Source: an uncultured Dysosmobacter sp.
GTDB taxonomy: Bacteria > Bacillota > Clostridia > Oscillospirales > Oscillospiraceae
DNA length: 64,000 bases
Reading direction: 5' to 3'
Assembly (NCBI GenBank): GCA_934563745.1
Contig: CAKTHE010000008.1
Coordinates: forward strand, 1-64,000
Below are positions 55,012 through 63,208 of this stretch, one piece after another (the first letter of the stretch is position 1; each line of letters opens with the position of its first letter). The notes under the pieces are model-generated. The model was not told the DNA's origin and did no database searches. It worked only from the letters and a program-made list of their open reading frames with translations. Both the position numbers and the translations under genes were made by a program.

Positions 55012-56055
55012 ATGACGGATCTGAAATCCATGACGCTTCCGGAAATCAGCACGCTGCTGCGTGAGATGGGGGAGCCGGCCTTTCGGGGCAAGCAGGTATT
55101 CTCCTGGCTGCACCGGGGGGCAGAGTCGTTTGATGAGATGACCAATCTGCCCAAGGCCCTGCGGGAGAAGCTGAAGGCACGCTGCGTACTTACACCGCCG
55201 CAGCGTGCGCGCAAGCAGGTCTCCCGTCTGGACGGTACGATCAAATACCTTTGGGAGCTTTCGGACGGCAATTGCATCGAATCGGTCGTGATGCAGTATC
55301 ATCACGGAAATACAATCTGCATCTCCTCGCAGGTGGGCTGCCGGATGGGCTGCGCATTTTGCGCATCCACCGTAGCCGGGAAGGTGCGGAACCTGACACC
55401 CGGGGAAATGCTGGATCAGGTAATTTTCTCCCAGAAGGACTCCGGCCTTCCGATTTCCAACATTGTTCTGATGGGAATTGGAGAGCCGCTGGATAATCTG
55501 GATGCGGTGCTGCGCTTTTTGGAGCTTGTCAACCATCCGGACGGACTGAATATCGGCATGCGGCATATTTCGCTTTCTACCTGCGGCCTGATCCCGGGGA
55601 TCGACCGTTTGGCGCAGCTGCAGCTGCAGCTGACGCTGTCGGTTTCACTGCATGCGCCGGATGACGAAACGCGTTCGTCCATTATGCCGGTGAACCGGGC
55701 TTACCCGGTGGATGCATTGTTTGATGCCTGTCATCGCTACTTTGAAGCCACCAGCCGCCGGATCTCCTTCGAATATGCCATGATTGACGGGGTCAGTGAC
55801 CGGGACTGGCAGGCGGATCTGATTGCGAAAAAGCTTCGGGGAATGCCGGGCCACGTGAATCTGATCCCGCTCAATGATGTTGTGGAAAGCAAACTGAAGC
55901 CCTCCCGCCGGATCGCGGCGTTTCAAAAACGGTTGGAGTCCCATGGCGTTACGGCGACGGTCCGGCGCAGTCTGGGCGGTGATATCGACGCTTCCTGCGG
56001 CCAGCTGCGACGGAAGGCGATGGAGGCACAAAAAGAAGAGGAGGAGCCCACATGA
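55012..56055 (+). CDS. rlmN: Dual 23S rRNA A2503 / tRNA A37 C2-methyltransferase
   Basis: Radical-SAM enzyme of 347 residues. The cluster motif CRMGCAFCAS near 110-119 (CxxxCxxC) is preceded by TICISSQVG. VLMGIGEPLDNLDAVL near 160 and SLSTCGLIPGI near 187 are typical. The second catalytic Cys near the C-terminus is in DIDASCGQLR (about 327-336). No separate ribosome site before the rsmB stop beyond AAGGAC. Confidence 0.96.
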   Translation: MTDLKSMTLPEISTLLREMGEPAFRGKQVFSWLHRGAESFDEMTNLPKALREKLKARCVLTPPQRARKQVSRLDGTIKYLWELSDGNCIESVVMQYHHGNTICISSQVGCRMGCAFCASTVAGKVRNLTPGEMLDQVIFSQKDSGLPISNIVLMGIGEPLDNLDAVLRFLELVNHPDGLNIGMRHISLSTCGLIPGIDRLAQLQLQLTLSVSLHAPDDETRSSIMPVNRAYPVDALFDACHRYFEATSRRISFEYAMIDGVSDRDWQADLIAKKLRGMPGHVNLIPLNDVVESKLKPSRRIAAFQKRLESHGVTATVRRSLGGDIDASCGQLRRKAMEAQKEEEEPT

Positions 56056-56792
56056 ATCACTGGGAAATGACCGATATCGGTCTTGTTCGCAAGGAAAACC
56101 AGGATGCTTATGCGGTTCAGGAATCCGTAGCCGGTGTTTATACGGTAGGGGTGGTCTGCGACGGTATGGGCGGAACAGCCGGAGGGCGGATCGCCAGTGA
56201 CATCGCCGTGCGTACATATACGCAGACCCTGGCGGAACAGCTGAAGGCAGGGATGACGCCGGAGGAGCTGGAGCGGGCTTCAGCCGCGGCGGTCTCAGCG
56301 GCCAACCGGGCGATCTGCGAGGCGGCGGCTACTTTGGAAAACTGCGACAGCATGGGAACGACTCTGGTTTCCGCCATCCTCTATCCCGGCGGGGCGGTCG
56401 TGACCAATGTGGGGGACAGCCGCGCCTATCAGGCCGGTCCCGAGGGGATCCGTCGGATCACAAAGGACCATTCCCTGGTAGAAAATATGATTGACCGGGG
56501 GGACATCACGGCGGAAGAGGCCCGCCATCATCCGGGCCGCAATTTGATCACCCGGGCGCTGGGGCCGGACGCCAATGCCGCCTGCGACTGCTATTGCTGC
56601 ACGATGGAGCAGGGGACCTTTATCCTGCTTTGTTCGGATGGACTGGTCAACACGGTGACGGATCAGGAAATGCTGTTTGAGATCCTTCACGGAGGTGAGC
56701 TGTCCGGCTGTCTTTCCAGACTGCTGGATATCTCCAAACAACACGGCGCGCCGGACAATGTGACGGCCGTGCTGCTGACGAACCAAAGATAA
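56052..56792 (+). CDS. prpC: PP2C-type protein serine/threonine phosphatase
   Basis: Stp1/PrpC phosphatase of 246 residues, partner of PrkC. Metal-binding motifs: TDIGLVRKENQDAY near 6-19, VCDGMGGTAGG near 36-46, VTNVGDSRAYQ near 117 and LLCSDGLVNTVTD near 196. It reverses PrkC phosphorylation. Overlaps rlmN by 4 bp. Confidence 0.96.
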   Translation: MNHWEMTDIGLVRKENQDAYAVQESVAGVYTVGVVCDGMGGTAGGRIASDIAVRTYTQTLAEQLKAGMTPEELERASAAAVSAANRAICEAAATLENCDSMGTTLVSAILYPGGAVVTNVGDSRAYQAGPEGIRRITKDHSLVENMIDRGDITAEEARHHPGRNLITRALGPDANAACDCYCCTMEQGTFILLCSDGLVNTVTDQEMLFEILHGGELSGCLSRLLDISKQHGAPDNVTAVLLTNQR

Positions 56793-56808
56793 AGGGGGCG
56801 GAAAACGT

Positions 56809-58740
56809 ATGGATCCTTATATCGGAAAAATGCTGGACAACCGTTATGAAATTCTGGAGCGGATCGGGACCGGAGGTATGGCGGTTGTGTATAAGGCGAA
56901 GTGCCATCTGCTCAACCGCATGGTCGCCATCAAGATCCTGAAAAGTGATCTGGCCCAGGATGAGGATTTTCGCCGGAGATTCAATGCGGAATCCCTGGCC
57001 GTCGCGCAGCTGTCCCACCCGAACATTGTGTCCATTTATGATGTGTCCCGGGGTGGCGACACCGAATATATCGTGATGGAGCTGATCGACGGTATCACCC
57101 TCAAGCAGTATATGGAAAAGCGCGGCCAGCTGAGCTGGAAGGAAGCGCTGCATTTTATCACGCAGATCATGCGGGCGCTGAGTCACGCGCACAGCCGGGG
57201 CATTATTCATCGGGACATCAAGCCCCAGAATATTATGGTGCTTCGGGATGGAAGCGTGCGGGTGGCCGATTTCGGGATCGCCTGCCTGGAAAACTCCGCC
57301 CAGACGATGACCCAGGAAGCCCTTGGGTCGGTGCACTACATTTCACCGGAGCAGGCCCGGGGAGACCGGATCGACCCGCGCTCCGATATTTACTCGGCCG
57401 GCGTGGTGCTCTATGAGATGCTGACCAGCCGCTTGCCCTTTGAGGGGGACTCGGCCGTTTCCGTGGCGATCCAGCACCTTTCCTCGATTCCTCTGGCCCC
57501 CAGAGAGATCAATCCGGACATTCCCGAAGCGCTGGAATTGATCTGCATGAAGGCCATGGCGGCGGATCTGGACAAGCGTTACCCCTCCGCCGATGCGATG
57601 ATCGCGGACCTGGAGGCATTTCGCCGGAATCCCGGCGTGGTACTGGAATACTCCATGGATGACCTGCATCCGGAAGAGCTGGACGAACCGACCCGGCCGC
57701 TGCGCACGGCGCATCTGGAAGCGTCCTCCGCCTCCGGCCGCCGCTTGGGAAGGGAAGAGCCGGATCACAGCAGCCGCAGTCCCGCTTCCGACCCGGAGCC
57801 CCGGAAGTCCCGCACAGCGCTGATTGTCGGCGGAATTGCCATGGCTGTGGTCATTGCGGTACTGCTTTTCACCACGATCCTTAAATCCTTCGGCGGAAAC
57901 GCGGTGACGGAATACAGCGTTCCCAACGTGATCGGCTACACTAAGGAGCAGGCGGAAGCGCTGGATACCGTGAAGGATATTTTTGAGATTCATGTGGCCG
58001 GAACAAAGCCCAGCAGCAAGTACCCGGTTGATACGATTGTGGAGCAGGATCCTAAAGAGGGTACCGCAAAAAAGAGCAATCTGGTCATTGATGTATGGCT
58101 CAGCTCCGGGGAGAATTCGGGGGCCATGCCGGATCTTACCAAGCATGAGGCCCGGGAGGCGGAGATCCTTCTGCAGACGCTGAAGGATCAGCTGAGCCTG
58201 ACCATTCAGACGGAGGAAGCGTATTCCTCGGAGATAACTGTGGGCTATGTCATTTCCACCGATCCGGCGGACGGGGCAGAGCTTCATGAGGGCGACACGA
58301 TTACGCTGACGGTCAGCAAGGGGCCTGATAAGGTGACGGTGATCCCCTTTACCGGACAGAATATCGAGGACGTTGAAAAGACGCTGAAGGATATGGGCCT
58401 GGTGTGCGGGAAGATCTCCATGGAGGACAGCGACCAGGATGCAGGGATCGTGCTGGATCAAAGCATCGATCCGGGAACGCAGGTGCCGGCCAACACCACC
58501 ATCGATTTTACGGTCAGCTCCGGGCTGGCCAAGGCCACCATCGACTATACCTATACGCTGCCGACCGACCGGGAGAGCGTGAATCTTGTGATCACTGTGG
58601 CGGGCGAGACCCAGTATTCCGATACCGTGGACTGTGGGATGGGGTCCATTACCGTTCCTCTGAGCGGCTCCGGCTCCTGCCGGATCAACGTCTATGAAGA
58701 CGACGTTCTGACCAAGACCGAAACGGTGGTGTTCAATTGA
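56809..58740 (+). CDS. prkC: PASTA-domain Ser/Thr kinase PrkC
   Basis: Membrane kinase of 643 residues. The kinase domain (about 12-270) has GTGGMAVVYKAK, VAIKIL with the ATP lysine near 42, HRDIKPQNIM near 137 and DFGIAC. A Ser/Arg-rich juxtamembrane segment leads to one transmembrane helix (ALIVGGIAMAVVIAVLLFT, about 343-361). Outside are three PASTA domains (about 370-435, 440-505, 510-575) for muropeptides or lipid II and an extra C-terminal domain of about 65 residues. It links wall status to growth and, in Bacillus, to germination. Confidence 0.96.
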   Translation: MDPYIGKMLDNRYEILERIGTGGMAVVYKAKCHLLNRMVAIKILKSDLAQDEDFRRRFNAESLAVAQLSHPNIVSIYDVSRGGDTEYIVMELIDGITLKQYMEKRGQLSWKEALHFITQIMRALSHAHSRGIIHRDIKPQNIMVLRDGSVRVADFGIACLENSAQTMTQEALGSVHYISPEQARGDRIDPRSDIYSAGVVLYEMLTSRLPFEGDSAVSVAIQHLSSIPLAPREINPDIPEALELICMKAMAADLDKRYPSADAMIADLEAFRRNPGVVLEYSMDDLHPEELDEPTRPLRTAHLEASSASGRRLGREEPDHSSRSPASDPEPRKSRTALIVGGIAMAVVIAVLLFTTILKSFGGNAVTEYSVPNVIGYTKEQAEALDTVKDIFEIHVAGTKPSSKYPVDTIVEQDPKEGTAKKSNLVIDVWLSSGENSGAMPDLTKHEAREAEILLQTLKDQLSLTIQTEEAYSSEITVGYVISTDPADGAELHEGDTITLTVSKGPDKVTVIPFTGQNIEDVEKTLKDMGLVCGKISMEDSDQDAGIVLDQSIDPGTQVPANTTIDFTVSSGLAKATIDYTYTLPTDRESVNLVITVAGETQYSDTVDCGMGSITVPLSGSGSCRINVYEDDVLTKTETVVFN

Positions 58741-59621
58741 TCCGGGGCAGAATACAAAAGGCGCTGAGCGGTTTTTATTATGTGGACAGCGAGGCAGGAC
58801 TGGTGACCTGCCGGGCCCGGGGAAAATTCCGCAAGGAAGGACTCTCTCCCTTGGTGGGAGACTGGGTTGAGGTGCAGGAGCTGCCCGGCGGCGAGGGGCG
58901 GATCGATGTGATAGAACCCAGGAAAAATGCCTTTGCCCGTCCGGCGGTGGCCAATATTGATCAGCTGGTGGTCGTGGCTTCCCAGGCGATCCCGCAGACC
59001 TCTGCATATTTGATCGACCGGATTGCCTCCATTGCCCAGCTGAAGGGCTGTGACGTTGTTCTGGTGCTGAACAAATGCGATTTGGATCCGGCGGATGCAC
59101 TTTACGCCATTTACAGCAAAGTCGGGTTCCCCTGCTTTCGCTGCAGCGCGGCTACCGGAGCGGGAATCGATGCGCTGCGGGCACAGCTTTCCGGCAAGCT
59201 ATCTGCCTTTACAGGCAACTCAGGAGTGGGAAAGTCCAGCATTTTAAACGCCCTGGATCCGCGGTTTCATCTGCAGACCGGGACAGTCAGCGAGGCGTTG
59301 GGCCGGGGCCGCCATACGACCCGCCATGTGGAGCTTTTTTCGCTGGCCTCCGGCGGCGCGATCGTGGATACGCCGGGGTTCTCGTCCTTTGACGAAGAGG
59401 AGCTGAATCTGGAGCTGAAGGAACATCTTCCGGAGACCTTTCCGGAGTTCCGCCCTTACCTGGACCGGTGCCGCTTTGCAGGGTGCAGCCATACGAAGGA
59501 GCGGGGCTGCGCCGTGCTGGAGGCGCTGCACCGCGGCGAGATTCAAAAGAGCCGGCATGAGAGCTATCTGCGGCTTTATGAAGAGCTGAAGCCGCTTCAC
59601 AGCTGGGATCGAAAGAAATAA
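58737..59621 (+). CDS. rsgA: Ribosome small-subunit-dependent GTPase RsgA
   Basis: Circularly permuted GTPase of 294 residues that checks 30S maturation. The OB domain starts IRGRIQKALSGFYYV; G motifs appear as NKCD (G4, near 110), GNSGVGKSSILNAL (G1, near 160) and DTPGFSSF (G3, near 208). The zinc domain has CRFAGCSHTKERGCAV near 245. It uses a TTG start overlapping the prkC stop. thiN and rpe, often found after rsgA, are missing here. Confidence 0.95.
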   Translation: MIRGRIQKALSGFYYVDSEAGLVTCRARGKFRKEGLSPLVGDWVEVQELPGGEGRIDVIEPRKNAFARPAVANIDQLVVVASQAIPQTSAYLIDRIASIAQLKGCDVVLVLNKCDLDPADALYAIYSKVGFPCFRCSAATGAGIDALRAQLSGKLSAFTGNSGVGKSSILNALDPRFHLQTGTVSEALGRGRHTTRHVELFSLASGGAIVDTPGFSSFDEEELNLELKEHLPETFPEFRPYLDRCRFAGCSHTKERGCAVLEALHRGEIQKSRHESYLRLYEELKPLHSWDRKK

Positions 59622-59640
59622 AAGGGGAGACCCTCTGAAA

Positions 59641-59690
59641 GGAACCAGGCCGCGCCGGAGAATTCTCCGGCGCGGCCTGGTTCCCCCTTT
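59641..59690 (+). terminator. Terminator after rsgA, a perfect 44-bp palindrome
   Basis: 59641-59684 is a perfect inverted repeat without mismatch (arms of 22 bp, centre GAATTC, GC core GGCCGCGCCGG). CCCTTTTTG follows, giving the T tract. It ends the long yicC-rsgA series and separates it from the spore genes. Confidence 0.92.
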
Positions 59691-59732
59691 TTGTCCCATT
59701 GTATATACTGAAAGCAGAGAGGGGTGTGGACC

Positions 59733-59888
59733 ATGTTTCGGGGAAACGGCGGGGGCTGCATCCTTGGGATTTTTGCCGTGGCTATGGGGGCCGGAATCCT
59801 GATCGCGGCGATTTTCCCGGTGGGTGCACTGTTGTTTTTGGTTGCATTTTTGCTGATTGCCTGCGGCTGTGCATGCATCCGGCACTGA
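59733..59888 (+). CDS. Small hydrophobic membrane protein, 51 residues
   Basis: No named family recognised. It starts MFRGNGGGCILGIFAVAMGA and is almost entirely hydrophobic, with two membrane segments (about 9-27 and 30-45) and a Cys-rich end (ACGCACIRH). GAGAGGGG lies upstream of the ATG. It sits 14 bp before spoVM, so the two are very likely transcribed together, which suggests a sporulation role by association only. Confidence 0.72.
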   Translation: MFRGNGGGCILGIFAVAMGAGILIAAIFPVGALLFLVAFLLIACGCACIRH

Positions 59889-59902
59889 AAGGAGTTTAAG
59901 GT

Positions 59903-59977
59903 ATGAAGATCGTTGTTTGGAAATCACCGAAGATGCTCAGCGGGATCCTGCGCCGACTGTTCCGGATCCATGAATAA
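59903..59977 (+). CDS. spoVM: SpoVM, amphipathic spore-coat anchoring peptide (24 residues)
   Basis: A 24-residue peptide, MKIVVWKSPKMLSGILRR and six more residues. It matches SpoVM: a short N-terminal strand, Pro9 (KSPK for the KLPK of Bacillus) and an amphipathic helix (MLSGILRRLF). SpoVM marks the curved forespore membrane and recruits the ATPase SpoIVA. AAAGGAG is placed about 9 nt before the ATG. The neighbourhood prpC-prkC-rsgA-spoVM is the same as in Bacillus, which raises confidence. Confidence 0.9.
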   Translation: MKIVVWKSPKMLSGILRRLFRIHE

Positions 59978-60000
59978 AACGTCCCGGCCGCTCATAGACT
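59972..60000 (+). promoter_or_regulatory. Candidate sigma-E promoter of sipL
   Basis: GAATAAA (59972-59978), 14-bp spacer, CATAGACT (59993-60000): five of seven and seven of eight matches to the sigma-E pattern KMATATT-N14-CATACAHT. The -35 overlaps the end of spoVM. Transcription would start near 60007, compatible only with the ATG at 60038. Confidence 0.6.
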
Positions 60001-60037
60001 GCATCAGACTTTGAACGACCGGGAAAGGATGAGGCTC

Positions 60038-61582
60038 ATGGAACTTGAATTGAAAAAGGTCCGTTTCGATACATACGAAGGAACTTCGGAAGTAACACTC
60101 ACGCAGGAAGAGACGGAGGAGACCATTGTGCCGGACTATTGTCCGGATATTGCGCGCATCATTGATGCCCAGGGGACCGTTTTTCTGCACAGTCGGGAGC
60201 TGCGGGAGGGGAAAGCGGAGGTGTCCGGGACCGTCCGCGTTGCCGTGCTGTATACGCCGGAGGGAGAGAGCGGGATCCGCACGCTGGAATTTGCGATCCC
60301 CTTTTCTGCAGAGACGGACGGAAAGAGCATGGGTGAGTGCTGTTTCCTGTCCGCCGCTGCAGAGACGGAGTTTCTGGAGACGCGGATTCTAAACCCCAGG
60401 AAGGTTTTTACCCGCTGCAAGCTGGTCATTCGGCTTATGGGCTATCGCAGGGCGGCATTGGAGTTCTGCACCGATACGGCGGAGCAGACGCAGCCCCTCT
60501 GTCTGGAAAAATATCAGGAGCTGCAGCACGGTTCGTTTCTCTCGGACATCTGCGAAAAGGATTTTACGTTTTCCGATGAATGGGATCTTTCGCCGGGCCG
60601 GGAGGGTGCGGCTGAAATTCTGACAAGCCGCGTGACTGCCTCCGTCACGGAAGCCAAAACCGTTGGAAGCAAGCTGGTTGTCCGCGGCCTTTTTCGGCTT
60701 ACGCTGCTGTATAAGACCCCAAGCGGACACTATGCGACGTCTTCGGGAGAGGAGCTGGCGTTCTCCCAGATCGCGGAGATTGATGGAGCCGGCGAGGGCT
60801 GTGTTCCGTCGGTGCAGCTGCAGCTGACCGGCAGCGACATTCAGATCGCCCCCGATTCCGGCGGAGACGGCCGAAAGCTGGAGGTAACGCTCTATCTTCA
60901 TATGATGGCCTTTTTGCGGCAGGAGCGGGAGCTGACTCTTCTAAGCGATTTGTACAGCACGGCTTACGATCTTACTTATGAAGCGCAGCCGCTTACGCTG
61001 ACAGAGCGCTGTGAGACGCTGACGCGGCGCCAAAGCGTGCGGGAGGTACTGGAGATCGGTGTGGTCGCCGACTCCGTTCTTCTGGCCTGGGCCGGCTGCG
61101 GAGCGGTCAGCGTCAGCAGGGAGGGCGAGGGGGTCACCCTCCGGACCCGCGCGGCTATTCGGGTTCTTTACCTGGATGAGGGCGGAGCTGCCCTGCTGGC
61201 GGAGCGCAGCGTGGAGGTCAGCACCTCTTTGGAGCTGCCGGATAACGGCTGCATCAGCGCGCGGGCCTGCTGCCCGGAGGAGATACAGAGCAGCCTGGCC
61301 GACCATGGGATCGAGGTGCGCTTCCCGGTGGAATTCACCGTGGAGGCCAGCACGCAGAAGAAGCGTGTTTGCCTGAGCGCTGTGAAGATCAATACGGAGA
61401 CACCCAAGGATCTGAGCGGGACGCCGTCCCTGGTACTGCGCAGCCTGCATAAAGATGAGCGGGTCTGGGATCTGGCGAAGGCGTATAATACGACCATCGA
61501 TATGATCCTGTCCGCCAACGGACTGGAAGCCGAAAACATCCCCAAGGACCAGCTGCTGCTGATCCCGAGAAAGCGGCTGTGA
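60038..61582 (+). CDS. sipL: SipL-like DUF3794/LysM spore coat morphogenesis protein
   Basis: A 514-residue protein with two or three DUF3794 segments (about 10-130, 160-290 and 300-440; for example VPDYCPDIARIIDAQGTV near 31) and a C-terminal LysM domain (about 465-512, VWDLAKAYNTTIDMILSANG). This architecture and length match SipL of C. difficile, which binds SpoIVA through the LysM domain and is needed for coat attachment. ATG 60038 follows AAAGG and the sigma-E-like promoter. An upstream TTG at 60011 is rejected because it lies only a few bases after the predicted transcript start. Confidence 0.9.
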   Translation: MELELKKVRFDTYEGTSEVTLTQEETEETIVPDYCPDIARIIDAQGTVFLHSRELREGKAEVSGTVRVAVLYTPEGESGIRTLEFAIPFSAETDGKSMGECCFLSAAAETEFLETRILNPRKVFTRCKLVIRLMGYRRAALEFCTDTAEQTQPLCLEKYQELQHGSFLSDICEKDFTFSDEWDLSPGREGAAEILTSRVTASVTEAKTVGSKLVVRGLFRLTLLYKTPSGHYATSSGEELAFSQIAEIDGAGEGCVPSVQLQLTGSDIQIAPDSGGDGRKLEVTLYLHMMAFLRQERELTLLSDLYSTAYDLTYEAQPLTLTERCETLTRRQSVREVLEIGVVADSVLLAWAGCGAVSVSREGEGVTLRTRAAIRVLYLDEGGAALLAERSVEVSTSLELPDNGCISARACCPEEIQSSLADHGIEVRFPVEFTVEASTQKKRVCLSAVKINTETPKDLSGTPSLVLRSLHKDERVWDLAKAYNTTIDMILSANGLEAENIPKDQLLLIPRKRL

Positions 61583-61586
61583 GCGC

Positions 61587-61625
61587 AAAAAACGTCCCCG
61601 GAGCATGCTCCGGGGACGTTTTTTT
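61587..61625. terminator. Bidirectional terminator between sipL and the ABC transporter
   Basis: 61587-61624 is a perfect palindrome of 38 bp (AAAAAACGTCCCCGGAGCA and its complement), with A and T runs at the ends, between two convergent genes. Confidence 0.94.
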
Positions 61626-61632
61626 GTGAAGC

Positions 61633-62391
61633 TTAGTTGGAGAAACGGGCCAGGAACTGACGGGTCCGCTCCTCCCGGGGGCTGTTGATGACCTGCCGGG
61701 GGTCGCCCTCTTCCACGATCACGCCGCCGTCCATGAAGATGACCCGGTCTGCGACATCCCGGGCAAATGCCATCTCATGGGTCACGATGACCATGGTCAT
61801 GTGTTCCTCGGCCAATTGACGAATCACCTTCAGAATCTCACCGGTCAGTTCGGGATCCAGCGCGGAGGTCGGCTCATCGAAAAAGAGGATTTCCGGCTTC
61901 ATGGCCAAGGCCCGGGCAATGGCCACCCGCTGCTGCTGCCCGCCGGAGAGCTGGCAGGGGTATGCGTTTGCCTTGTCCGAAAGGCCCATTTTCCGCAGAA
62001 GCACCTCGGCCTCTGCGCGGACCTGGGCCGGATCCCGCTTCAGGACCGACACAGGTGCGTCCGTCAGATTTTTCATAACGGAGTAGTGGGGGAACAGATT
62101 GAAATTCTGGAATACCAGACCAAAGTACTTCCGAATCTCCTGCAGATCCTTACGATAGACGGCTTGGCCGGTTTCATCGGTCCAGACAGCCGGCGTTCCC
62201 ATGTATGAGAGCTTGCCGCTGTCCATTTGCGTCAGAAGGGTCGCACAGCGAAGCAGCGTGGACTTTCCGGAACCGGAAGGGCCGATGATGGCCACGACCT
62301 CGCCCTTTTCAACGCGCAGCGAGATGTCCTTAAGAACATGAAGCTGATCGTCATAGCTCTTTTTTACGTGTTCAAGCTCCATTACCGGCAT
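61633..62391 (-). CDS. Amino acid ABC transporter ATP-binding protein
   Basis: A 252-residue ATPase of the polar amino-acid (GlnQ/ArtP) class. Walker [14 protein letters not shown] near 38, Q-loop [13 protein letters not shown] near 94, signature [15 protein letters not shown] near 150, Walker [14 protein letters not shown] near 170 and the H-loop VTHEM near 206. GGAGG lies 8 nt ahead of ATG 62391. Last gene of the leftward operon, 13 bp after the permease. Confidence 0.95.
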   Translation of the reverse strand: MPVMELEHVKKSYDDQLHVLKDISLRVEKGEVVAIIGPSGSGKSTLLRCATLLTQMDSGKLSYMGTPAVWTDETGQAVYRKDLQEIRKYFGLVFQNFNLFPHYSVMKNLTDAPVSVLKRDPAQVRAEAEVLLRKMGLSDKANAYPCQLSGGQQQRVAIARALAMKPEILFFDEPTSALDPELTGEILKVIRQLAEEHMTMVIVTHEMAFARDVADRVIFMDGGVIVEEGDPRQVINSPREERTRQFLARFSN

Positions 62392-62404
62392 AAAAGACAC
62401 CTCC

Positions 62405-63124
62405 TCACTGATAGTAGGCCAGGCTGCGCTCAATCCGCTCCATTGCCCAAGCCACGACTGCATTAAAAATAAAATAGAACAAACCTGCCACGAAAAGGGG
62501 ATACACGGTGGTCTTTGCCGCGGCGATCTGCTTGGCAACGGTGAACATCTCCGTATAGGCAATCACGAAAGCCAGCGAGGTGTCTTTGACCAGCGTGATC
62601 ACCTCATTGGTGACCGGCGGCAGGACCCGCTTGATCATCTGCGGCAGAATGATTTTGAAAAAGGTCTGACGTTTGTTGTATCCCAGGACCTGCGCCGCCT
62701 CATACTGCCCGGCGGGGATAGATTCGATGCCGGAACGGAAGATCTCTGCAAAATAAGCGGCGTAGTTGATGGAGAAGGCCAGGATCGCGGCCACGATCCG
62801 GTAGGACGCGGACAGGCGAATCTTGAAGATGTAGTACGGCCCGAAGAAGACCAGAAAAATCTGAAGCATCAGGGGCGTGCCGCGCAGGATCGAGATGAGA
62901 AAGCGAAAGACCAGCTCGATGGGCCGGAACCGGGCCAACACCCGCGCCGCCTTTCCGGACGGCCGTCCCGGACGGACCAGGAACGCGAACGGAGCCCATT
63001 TGGACATGCGCCCGAAGGTAACCAGAAGGCCGAGGGGCAGGGAAAAGAGCAGCGTCGAAAAGAAAAGCAGCAGGGTGTTGCCCATGCCGTCCATAAGCTG
63101 GGATACCAGATTTGCAAAATTCAT
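62405..63124 (-). CDS. Amino acid ABC transporter permease
   Basis: A 239-residue permease of the His/Glu/Gln/Arg family. It has about five membrane helices, including NTLLLFFSTLLFSLPLGLLV near 16. The conserved EAA-type loop is in EAAQVLGYNKRQTFFKIILP near 142-161. An inserted basic segment (VRPGRPSGKAARVLARFRP, about 50-68) lengthens the first cytoplasmic loop. AAGGAG precedes the ATG. Confidence 0.94.
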   Translation of the reverse strand: MNFANLVSQLMDGMGNTLLLFFSTLLFSLPLGLLVTFGRMSKWAPFAFLVRPGRPSGKAARVLARFRPIELVFRFLISILRGTPLMLQIFLVFFGPYYIFKIRLSASYRIVAAILAFSINYAAYFAEIFRSGIESIPAGQYEAAQVLGYNKRQTFFKIILPQMIKRVLPPVTNEVITLVKDTSLAFVIAYTEMFTVAKQIAAAKTTVYPLFVAGLFYFIFNAVVAWAMERIERSLAYYQ

Positions 63125-63208
63125 CGGATTTCTCCTTAAGACGCCAAAAGGAGCGCAGGGGATTGACCTGCGTCCCGATTGGCTTGAAGTTTATGAAACT
63201 GAGGGGAA

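Noticed and set aside
53947..55566. 539-codon antisense frame across rsmB and rlmN
   Set aside because: Shadow frame; both sense genes have complete catalytic motifs.
59641..59684. 44-bp palindrome as attachment site or mobile-element end
   Set aside because: A T tract follows directly, no recombinase or target duplication is near, so a terminator is the better explanation.
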